Source of the DNA: DATGLE01 sp035294325
Lineage (GTDB): Bacteria; Chloroflexota; Ktedonobacteria; Ktedonobacterales; Ktedonobacteraceae
DNA length: 5,231 bases
Assembly (NCBI GenBank): GCA_035294325.1
Contig: DATGLE010000198.1
Coordinates: 1 to 5,231 of the forward strand
Reading direction: 5' to 3'
Of the stretch, positions 1-4,615 are shown piece after piece. Every line of letters begins with the position of its first letter. Position 1 is the first letter of the stretch. The notes under the pieces are model-generated. The model saw only the letters and a program-made list of their open reading frames with translations, was not told where the DNA came from and ran no database searches. The translations under genes were made by a program, and so were the position numbers.

Positions 1-2076
1 TTGTACCGTTGGAAGCGTTGTCGGATTGCTCGTGAGCACCCTGATCTGCTGCGCGTTCTGTGGCAGCGTGTCGCCATAAGTCAGCTTGATCGCGACGCTG
101 TGAGCATCCACGCCCGGCTGCTGCTCCACAAAAGCCCGCGCCGCCTGCATCTTCATTCCCCTGACATGCTGCTGGATTGCCTGGATCTGGGAGCCGGGGA
201 TCTGGTACTGCGCCACGCTGCCCGCAGCAACCGCGAGCGTCACCACGCCGTTCGCGTCAATCGAGCGAATCACGGGCTGACCAACGTGCGTCAACTGATC
301 GAGCAGTACGTAACTGGGTCCCCACTGCTGCCGCGTCTGCTGCCGCAAGAGCTGGCGTGCCAGGCTCTGGACATCGTTGATCCTGACATCCTCAACGTTG
401 CCCACCTCCGTCAGCGATACCGTTACGCTATCGCTGACAGCGCCGACTGGAGGATTAAAGGTCACATTGCTATCGGTATAGTGGATGTCGCCGGCCAGCA
501 TCGCCCCCTGCGCCTGCGCTCTCTGCTGCAAGTCCTGCTGGATCTGCGTCTTGAGGCCCGGCCTGATCTGCGCGACCAGGTTGATAACATCGGCAAAGGA
601 TACCGTCTGCTGGCAGGGTGGGATAGTCAGCGAACAGCTCAGCCCGCTCGTTGGCCCCTGCTGCGACGCGGTTTTGCTATCGCTGAGCACATTGGCGGGT
701 ACCGAAGCCGCACCGGCATCGATGCTCTTGAGTCCCGGCCGGGCCTTGATCGTGAACACCTTGCTAACAGCGTGCACCTGGGGACTGATGGTGATGGTTG
801 CGGCGAGCGAAGCCTGGAAGGCGAGAAAGCCCAGGCCCCCTATGAGCGCGATCACGATCAGGATGAGCAGGGAGGTAAATACCAGCATGGAGCGCGAGCG
901 CTTTTTACGCTTCTTACCATTCCTGGGAGCGGGAGGAGTGGTGGACGGAGTGGCGGTGACAACCGCCTCGCTGGCGAGTCGCTGCTCCTGGACCTCTGCC
1001 GGATCAATAAAAGCCGTTGGCGCGTTATAGTCCTCGTTACTAAAGGCATAGCCTCGCTCTCTGCCGCCAGCAAGGTGCATCTCTACAGCGGGCAGCACGC
1101 GGCTGGCCTGGACAACGCTCCCGCTCGTGCTGGATGGGTACAGCCGCTTTGGCGTGGGTGCCTCGTTGGGTACATCCGGTTCCGGCTGCGCGGCGGACGC
1201 GGAGAGTTGCACCGGCTGGTCGTACTGGATGCGCGGCGAGGCGCGCAGCAGTCCGCACACGTACTCGAAGGAGCGCAACAGTTCGTCGGCGCTGATGATA
1301 CGCTCCCGTGGATCGGGAGCGGTGCAGTGTCGCACAAGAGCATCCATCAATGGAGGCAGTTCGGCGGCCTCACCGCTGCCGGGGAGATGTCCGGTCAGCA
1401 TCTGGTAGAGAATCACGCCAAGCGAATAGATATCGTTGCTGGCGGCTGCAACGCCGTTGAGCCGTTCGGGCGCCATGTACGCGATAGTGCCCATCTCGGT
1501 GCCCGCCTGTGTAAGCGGTGGCCGCGCCGCCATGCCCTGGATCGACGCGATGCCGAAATCGATGAGTCGCACGTAGATCTGGTCGCTGCCCTCCTCCTGG
1601 TCGAGCAGAATGTTACTGGGCTTGAGGTCGCGATGGATCACGCCGCGTTTATGAATGTAGGACACAGCGCGCAGCAGCGCTGTGAAGAGTTGCTGGACTT
1701 CCGAGAGAGGCAGGGGACCGTTGTGCAGGCGTTGGGCCAGCGTGCCGCCTTCAATATAGGGTGTAACCAGGAAGAGGCGTCCCTGCTCTTCACCGAACTC
1801 GAAGAGGGGCAGGATGTGCTCGTGCTTGAGATGCGCACTGACCTCCGCCTCACGAAGAAAGCGTTCGCGGGCCGTCAGATCGTGTACCAGGTCGGAGCGA
1901 ATGATCTTCACGGCCACCTCGCGCCCGAATGCGGTCCGCTGGCGCGCCAGGTAGACCTCGCCCATGCCTCCTACATCGATGCGCCGGACCAGTTCGTAGT
2001 TCCCGAAACGCCTCCCGTTCGCCTCATCGCGGACCGGACCACGCTGCTCTCTGATGGGACCCTGTTGCTCTCTCAT
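1..2076 (-). CDS. Transmembrane Ser/Thr protein kinase with baseplate-J-like extracytoplasmic domain (C-terminus cut by window edge)
   Basis: Reading the minus strand from ATG 2076-2074 gives 692 codons without a stop up to base 1, so the C-terminus lies outside the window, probably only slightly. Residues about 27-272 are a Hanks-type kinase: nucleotide loop GGMGEVY (36-42), VAVK with Lys57, helix-C Glu76, HRDLKPSN (148-155), DFG (173-175), GTIAYMAPE (196-204) and DIYSLG (215-220). A Pro-rich linker (about 273-385) and a basic stretch (388-395) precede one membrane helix (about 397-420), so the kinase is cytoplasmic and residues from 427 lie outside. The outer part has a Cys pair (481, 488) and ends with a PGVD...LP pattern that I associate with Ktedonobacterial baseplate-J-like domains; the ligand is unknown. 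An in-frame stop at 2095-2097 and no other start codon below it fix the start; GGGGAAG sits just upstream. Oddities: Asp34 replaces the first loop glycine, and the segment after YQMLTG is short. Kinase assignment is very secure, outer domain moderate. Confidence 0.95.
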   Translation of the reverse strand, partial: MREQQGPIREQRGPVRDEANGRRFGNYELVRRIDVGGMGEVYLARQRTAFGREVAVKIIRSDLVHDLTARERFLREAEVSAHLKHEHILPLFEFGEEQGRLFLVTPYIEGGTLAQRLHNGPLPLSEVQQLFTALLRAVSYIHKRGVIHRDLKPSNILLDQEEGSDQIYVRLIDFGIASIQGMAARPPLTQAGTEMGTIAYMAPERLNGVAAASNDIYSLGVILYQMLTGHLPGSGEAAELPPLMDALVRHCTAPDPRERIISADELLRSFEYVCGLLRASPRIQYDQPVQLSASAAQPEPDVPNEAPTPKRLYPSSTSGSVVQASRVLPAVEMHLAGGRERGYAFSNEDYNAPTAFIDPAEVQEQRLASEAVVTATPSTTPPAPRNGKKRKKRSRSMLVFTSLLILIVIALIGGLGFLAFQASLAATITISPQVHAVSKVFTIKARPGLKSIDAGAASVPANVLSDSKTASQQGPTSGLSCSLTIPPCQQTVSFADVINLVAQIRPGLKTQIQQDLQQRAQAQGAMLAGDIHYTDSNVTFNPPVGAVSDSVTVSLTEVGNVEDVRINDVQSLARQLLRQQTRQQWGPSYVLLDQLTHVGQPVIRSIDANGVVTLAVAAGSVAQYQIPGSQIQAIQQHVRGMKMQAARAFVEQQPGVDAHSVAIKLTYGDTLPQNAQQIRVLTSNPTTLPTVQ

Positions 2077-2079
2077 TCG

Positions 2080-2086
2080 CTTCCCC
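2080..2086 (-). promoter_or_regulatory. Ribosome binding site of the Ser/Thr kinase
   Basis: On the minus strand GGGGAAG lies three bases before the ATG at 2076, with the purine core GGGGA five bases away. It is the only purine-rich match close to the only possible start in this frame, so it supports that start. The match to a standard Shine-Dalgarno sequence is only moderate. Confidence 0.5.
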
Positions 2087-2154
2087 GATACAAATTACAC
2101 CACCCTCTATGGGGGCCTGCATGCTCGGTGTCCTCTCCTCTTTTGTCGCAGCCC

Positions 2155-2171
2155 GTGCGGCGGAGCCGCAC
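2155..2171. other. GC-rich hairpin in the kinase leader
   Basis: GTGCGGC (2155-2161) and GCCGCAC (2165-2171) are perfect inverted repeats around a three-base loop. No T-run follows directly on either strand, so a simple intrinsic terminator is unlikely. It lies about 80 bases before the kinase start and would fold in the kinase leader RNA. No function can be read from the sequence. Confidence 0.45.
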
Positions 2172-2215
2172 AAGAAGTTGTATTTTGTTTGAGACTGTCT
2201 GACGCTCGGCATCCT

Positions 2216-2285
2216 CGCCCTCGCTATGGAGTCGTCGCGCGGCTCCCCCTCTGGCGAGCGCCGCCGGAGCAAGCCAGCGAGGGTG
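2216..2285. other. Nested stem-forming segment in the kinase leader
   Basis: CCCTCGCT (2218-2225) pairs with AGCGAGGG (2276-2283). The stem extends outward by a possible G-U and a C-G pair. Inside it, GCTCC (2242-2246) can pair with GGAGC (2266-2270). Together they can form a long structured arm in RNA from this region. The sequence is GC-rich, so some pairing is expected by chance. I do not recognise it as a known riboswitch or small RNA. Confidence 0.3.
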
Positions 2286-2304
2286 TCGAAGATCAGAGCC
2301 TCTC

Positions 2305-2341
2305 TTTGATGGAACAGACACCTGGTGTCTGTTCCATCAAA
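2305..2341. repeat. Perfect palindrome, 18-bp arms with 1-base centre
   Basis: Bases 2305-2322 and 2324-2341 are exact reverse complements around a single T at 2323. As RNA it would form about 17 pairs with a three-base loop. It contains TGGAACAGACACC and its mirror. No T-run follows on either strand, so it is not a textbook intrinsic terminator. It lies 175 bases past the sugar kinase stop and 229 bases before the kinase start. It could be an operator for a dimeric regulator, a Rho-independent-like stop for the sugar kinase message, or a mobile palindrome. No flanking target duplication is seen. Confidence 0.85.
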
Positions 2342-2402
2342 CAAAATACACAAACGAGCGCCGCAGGCACGAACAGTCGATGGTATCAAAAACCAGACAC
2401 TC

Positions 2403-2431
2403 TCTATATAGTAAGACGAATAATCTGTCAG
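2403..2431 (-). promoter_or_regulatory. Candidate sigma-70-type promoter for the Ser/Thr kinase (proximal)
   Basis: On the minus strand CTGACA (2426-2431, one mismatch to TTGACA) is followed after 17 bases by TATAGA (2403-2408, two mismatches to TATAAT). Transcription would start near 2396 and run through the 37-base palindrome into the kinase. The support is sequence pattern only, in an AT-rich local stretch. Confidence 0.4.
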
Positions 2432-2478
2432 GATTACATCGCGTTGAAGAAATCTGGCATGATTTACCTGCCATGTGC

Positions 2479-2507
2479 AGTATAACACCTGTCGGGACAG
2501 AAGTGAA
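2479..2507 (-). promoter_or_regulatory. Candidate sigma-70-type promoter for the Ser/Thr kinase (distal)
   Basis: On the minus strand TTCACT (2502-2507) is followed after exactly 17 bases by TATACT (2479-2484). It starts just nine bases past the sugar kinase stop, where a promoter for the next gene would be expected. It would give a leader of nearly 400 bases. Either this or the promoter at 2403-2431, or both, could be used. Confidence 0.4.
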
Positions 2508-2515
2508 GGAAGCAG

Positions 2516-3517
2516 TCAGCGGAAGCGCGCCCCCGCCCCGTCCTGTCTGAGCACGGCTTTAACATCGTCGGGGCCAATGATAGCGATATCGCCTGCGATG
2601 CAGCGTTTGAGCGAGGCGAGGGCGTTGCCAAAAGCCAGCGGCGTCACTGCGCGCTCCTCGCGCATCTCCTGGTACAATGCACCCTCCAGATAGGAGTAGA
2701 GGTAGCCTGCCGCAAAGGCATCGCCCGAACCAAAGCGCATTGTTCCGGTGGTAGGAAAAGCTGGCTCCTCGCTGTAGACATCGCCGCGCAGTTGAGCCGA
2801 GCCTGCGCTGCCGAGCGTCAGTACCAGTGTTTTGTCGGTCTGGTCTCCGGTGAAGCGCCGTGCCATCTGACGCAACACGGCTTCGGCATCGCCGGTGATG
2901 CCCCATAACTCGGCGGCGTCCGCGCGCGTGCATATCAGGATGCGTGCCTGGCGACAGGCATTTTCGATATGTGTCGCGGCCTCGCTGGGCGACCAGAGCT
3001 TTGCGCGATAGTTCACGTCGAAGGAGAGCGGAATCTGCCTGGCGCGCGCCCTATCCAGAAAGCGACGAAAAACCTCTCGCGCACGCTCGCTCAGCGCGGG
3101 TGTAATGCCGGTAAGATGCAGCATGCGTGCGTCATCGACAAGTGTATAGTCCACGACATCGGGATCGACGAGCGCACAGGCCGAGTTCGCGCGGTCATAA
3201 TAGACCTGGAGGCCGATGGGCTGCGCGCTCTCTTCAACATAGAAGATACCCAGGCGCGCATCGTCCTTTGCCCACACGACATGCGAGGTATCCACGCCGT
3301 GAGCGCTCAATTCACTGGTGATGCGCCGCCCCATCGGGTTCGCTGGCAGAGCCGAGAGCCAGCGCGTCTTGAAGTTCAGGCGCGACAGGCAGGCCAGCGT
3401 GTTCGATTCGGTGCCGCCGATATAGATCTGGAGCTGCCCGGCATGCTCTAATCTCACGCCCGGCGCAGTAGTGAGGCGAAACATGGTCTCGCCAAAACTG
3501 ACGACATCTACAACCAT
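2516..3517 (-). CDS. PfkB/ribokinase-family sugar kinase, 2-keto-3-deoxygluconate kinase-like
   Basis: The 333-residue product is a typical-length cytoplasmic PfkB-family kinase, which transfers phosphate from ATP to a sugar hydroxyl. Visible marks are SFGETMFRL at 7-15, the sugar-site IGGTESN at 33-39, YYDRANSA at 106-113, HLTGITPALS at 134-143, DVNYRAKLW at 167-175, TLGSAG at 234-239 and the ATP/anion-hole signature FGSGDAFAAG at 262-271 with catalytic base Asp266. HLTGITPALS plus DVNYR..LWSP closely resembles 2-keto-3-deoxygluconate kinases, so phosphorylation of KDG is the best guess; another keto- or deoxy-sugar is possible. The frame stays open to an ATG at 3553, but that ATG is inside the palindrome arm and would add an un-family-like 12-residue tail. 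I prefer ATG 3517, preceded by GGGAGAAAG. One oddity is Met260, where many relatives have Asp in the D-x-x-G-A-G-D pattern. No sugar transporter or aldolase gene is nearby. Family secure, substrate not. Confidence 0.92.
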   Translation of the reverse strand: MVVDVVSFGETMFRLTTAPGVRLEHAGQLQIYIGGTESNTLACLSRLNFKTRWLSALPANPMGRRITSELSAHGVDTSHVVWAKDDARLGIFYVEESAQPIGLQVYYDRANSACALVDPDVVDYTLVDDARMLHLTGITPALSERAREVFRRFLDRARARQIPLSFDVNYRAKLWSPSEAATHIENACRQARILICTRADAAELWGITGDAEAVLRQMARRFTGDQTDKTLVLTLGSAGSAQLRGDVYSEEPAFPTTGTMRFGSGDAFAAGYLYSYLEGALYQEMREERAVTPLAFGNALASLKRCIAGDIAIIGPDDVKAVLRQDGAGARFR

Positions 3518-3524
3518 ATACGCG

Positions 3525-3533
3525 CTTTCTCCC
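3525..3533 (-). promoter_or_regulatory. Ribosome binding site deciding the sugar kinase start
   Basis: On the minus strand GGGAGAAAG lies seven bases before the ATG at 3517, with its GGAG core eleven bases away. The longer alternative start at 3553 has only palindrome sequence in front of it. This favours the shorter protein, whose first residues fit the family. Confidence 0.6.
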
Positions 3534-3549
3534 AGAATAATCTTGCAGC

Positions 3550-3610
3550 ACATTTTTCACAAAAATCCATGTACTGCCGGAGACAGTACATGGATTTTTG
3601 TGAAAAATGT
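3550..3610. terminator. Perfect 27-bp-arm palindrome, probable bidirectional terminator
   Basis: Bases 3550-3576 and 3584-3610 are exact reverse complements around a seven-base loop (3577-3583). The core stem CCATGTACTG/CAGTACATGG (3567-3576 and 3584-3593) is bordered by five A on the left (3561-3565) and five T on the right (3595-3599). That A-stem-T layout is typical of an intrinsic terminator working in both directions. It begins two bases past the stop of the membrane protein on the minus strand, where a terminator for that gene belongs. The pairing continues another ten or more bases beyond the T-run, more than a terminator needs. It ends only 32 bases before the sugar kinase ATG, so it may instead act as an attenuator or operator for that gene. 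Confidence 0.75.
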
Positions 3611-3612
3611 AT

Positions 3613-3999
3613 TTATCGCGTGCTCTGCATGGCGGGCGCATTGAGGCGGCGGTAGCGCCCGGCGATCATCTCGCCGAAGCCCAGCGCAATCAGCCCGACC
3701 ACCAGGTGAAGCACCTCGATAATCCAGTGCAGCGAGCCGACTAGCAGCGTCTCCTGCCGAAGCCCGAGCGCGACCATGATAATCGCCCAGATGAAAGCCA
3801 CGATTGCCAGGCCGATGTTGCCGCTCCGGCTAAATGCAGCCACGCCGGCCAGTATCCAGAGGCAGAGCGCGATCAGCAGGCCAATCAGCATATGAATGCC
3901 AACAAGGCTGTGAAGATGGCCGGTCCAGAACGCAATGCCAAGTATTACATTCACCAGAACTAGCAGGCGCATTATCATAATCGTGATACGTGAAACCAT
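3613..3999 (-). CDS. Small four-helix integral membrane protein of unknown function
   Basis: The 128-residue product is almost entirely hydrophobic. I see four likely membrane helices at about 5-25, 33-56, 61-79 and 90-112, with a short basic tail (GRYRRL, 114-119), which suggests a cytoplasmic C-terminus. His28, His30 and His36 near helix 2 and His91 and His98 in helix 4 stand out in so hydrophobic a protein. They could bind haem or metal, but there is no known haem signature. The HWIIEVLHLVVG stretch (91-102) looks like small uncharacterised membrane proteins I associate with Chloroflexota and Actinobacteria; that is a weak recollection. The ATG at 3999 has a good AGGAG six bases ahead, and the stop at 3613 directly meets the 3550-3610 palindrome. 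It may share a transcript with the sugar kinase 95 bases downstream. That it is a real gene is well supported; its function is unknown. Confidence 0.8.
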   Translation of the reverse strand: MVSRITIMIMRLLVLVNVILGIAFWTGHLHSLVGIHMLIGLLIALCLWILAGVAAFSRSGNIGLAIVAFIWAIIMVALGLRQETLLVGSLHWIIEVLHLVVGLIALGFGEMIAGRYRRLNAPAMQSTR

Positions 4000-4004
4000 T
4001 ACTA

Positions 4005-4011
4005 TCTCCTA
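4005..4011 (-). promoter_or_regulatory. Ribosome binding site of the membrane protein
   Basis: On the minus strand TAGGAGA holds AGGAG (4006-4010) six bases before the ATG at 3999. It is the strongest Shine-Dalgarno match in the window. It selects this start over the in-frame ATGs seven and nine codons later. Confidence 0.8.
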
Positions 4012-4041
4012 CAGAAAAATTGTCAAAAGAGGAAGGCCAGC

Positions 4042-4110
4042 TCAGGATATGCCAATTCCTGGGAAGGCAGAGCCGCAGGCCCAGCCTTCCCAGGAATTGG
4101 CGTATCCTGA
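4042..4110. repeat. Near-perfect inverted repeat, 27-bp arms with 15-base loop
   Basis: Bases 4042-4068 pair with 4084-4110 with one non-Watson-Crick position, A4049 against G4103; this would be a G-U pair in minus-strand RNA. The arms contain CCAATTCCTGGGAAGGC and its mirror. No T-run follows either arm directly, so it is not a simple intrinsic terminator. It sits 31 bases upstream of the membrane protein's ribosome binding site. Its sequence is unrelated to the palindromes at 2305 and 3550. Possible roles are a leader hairpin, an operator or a small mobile palindrome. Confidence 0.85.
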
Positions 4111-4267
4111 ATTGTGCAACCGGTGCCACCAGTATACCACCTGCTATGAAGGACATTCCATAATGCGGCCTGAAAACATTGACTTTCACCTATTTTCATG
4201 TTGCTTAACCGTTAGTTGAGTATGTCAATAATTATCTGGTGGTGATGCGGCCAGAATCTTTAAGTAG

Positions 4268-4273
4268 AAAGGA
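4268..4273 (+). promoter_or_regulatory. Ribosome binding site of the sedolisin remnant
   Basis: AAAGGA lies nine bases before the ATG at 4283. A usable site in front of a signal-peptide-like start suggests that the original 5' end of the protease gene has survived. Confidence 0.5.
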
Positions 4274-4282
4274 CTCCACTCC

Positions 4283-4615
4283 ATGCGGCTTTCCCCTGGT
4301 TATTTTTCTCGACGGCGCATTCCCATCTCCTGTGTGATCCTGGCCTGGCTCTTGTCAGGATCTCCACAGTGGGCCGGCACTATCGCCGATGCCAACCGGT
4401 GGGCCGGGCATCCGCCTGGCTTCCTGAACCCGGCGCTCTACAAGATGGGCGCGAGCGGCGATGCCAGCGATGACTTCCATGATATTACCGCTGGCAACAA
4501 CAGCCAGAACGGCATTCCGGGCTACTCTGCCATGCCAGGGTTGGGATGCCAGCACTGGTTGGGCACGCCCCGGGGCGCCGAGACGCTTGAAAATCTGATC
4601 CAATCGACGAACTAA
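4283..4615 (+). pseudogene. Internally deleted sedolisin (peptidase S53) remnant
   Basis: The frame codes for 110 residues. Residues 1-26 look like a signal peptide: basic RRR at 10-12, then a hydrophobic IPISCVILAWLL. From 27 on the sequence is the C-terminal end of a kumamolisin-like S53 protease: SPQWAG, GFLNPALYKMG (46-56) and FHDITAGNN (65-73), which carries the first calcium-binding Asp. Intact family members have several hundred residues; the Glu/Asp/Ser catalytic core and the GTS motif just before SPQWA are missing, so it cannot be an active protease. The second calcium motif, expected as GWDASTGLGTP, reads GLGCQHWLGTP. The missing WDASTG is present one base out of frame at 4542-4559, so an inserted and a lost base have cancelled out. 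S53 proteases are normally secreted and act at acid pH. The stop overlaps the stop of the convergent gene by two bases. S53 origin is well supported; a small secreted product is possible but unlikely. Confidence 0.85.

Larger units (their letters stand above)
2077..2515. other. 439-base intergenic region, probable long leader of the kinase
   Basis: This stretch lies between the stop of the sugar kinase and the start of the Ser/Thr kinase. Both strands have open frames here (for example 2024-2488 minus), but their translations are Arg/Ser-rich, match no family I know, overlap each other and run over palindromes, so I do not call them genes. The region holds two promoter-like sites pointing at the kinase, a perfect 37-base palindrome, a GC hairpin and a nested stem. 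If either promoter is used, the kinase mRNA has a leader of more than 300 bases, unusually long, which leaves room for regulation by RNA structure. Confidence 0.5.
4000..4282. other. Intergenic region between divergent genes
   Basis: This gap separates the minus-strand membrane protein from the plus-strand sedolisin remnant. It contains the ribosome binding sites of both, the 4042-4110 inverted repeat, and a minus-strand TATACT (4131-4136, preceded by TGG as in an extended -10 box) without a convincing -35. If that box works, the inverted repeat lies in the membrane protein's leader RNA. On the plus strand TTGACT (4179-4184) lacks a good -10 partner. The rest (about 4140-4260) is AT-richer and shows nothing I can name. 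Confidence 0.45.

Noticed and set aside
1..2202. 733-codon open frame on the plus strand
   Set aside because: It is the antisense of the kinase; its product has no recognisable domain, and the minus strand carries all kinase motifs.
2024..2488. Open frame on the minus strand running through the intergenic region (154 codons), including a shorter start at 2122 behind a GAGGAGAGG sequence
   Set aside because: The product is Arg/Ser-rich, matches nothing, runs through the perfect palindrome and overlaps the kinase start. A small leader peptide from 2122 is possible but unsupported.
3518..3553. Upstream ATG at 3553 as start of the sugar kinase
   Set aside because: It lies in the palindrome arm, has no ribosome binding site, and would add 12 residues before the normal family N-terminus.
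3537..3565. TTTTTG and GATTAT with 17-base spacing as a sugar kinase promoter on the minus strand
   Set aside because: The -35 match is poor, it lies in the palindrome arm, and the predicted start would cut into the ribosome binding site.
3998..4026. Perfect TTGACA on the minus strand (4021-4026) as promoter of the membrane protein
   Set aside because: A 17-base spacing puts the -10 at AGTAAT (3998-4003), overlapping the ATG, so transcription would start inside the gene and lose the strong ribosome binding site.
2305..4110. The three palindromes as a CRISPR array or copies of one MITE
   Set aside because: They differ in sequence and are far apart, with no regular spacers, no shared ends and no visible target duplications.
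4163..4289. ATGCGGC occurring three times (4163, 4245, 4283)
   Set aside because: It is a seven- to eight-base match in GC-rich DNA with unequal spacing and no other shared sequence, so chance is enough.
4355..4603. Open frame on the minus strand opposite the sedolisin remnant
   Set aside because: The plus strand gives clear S53 motifs; the opposite frame is a shadow without family resemblance.
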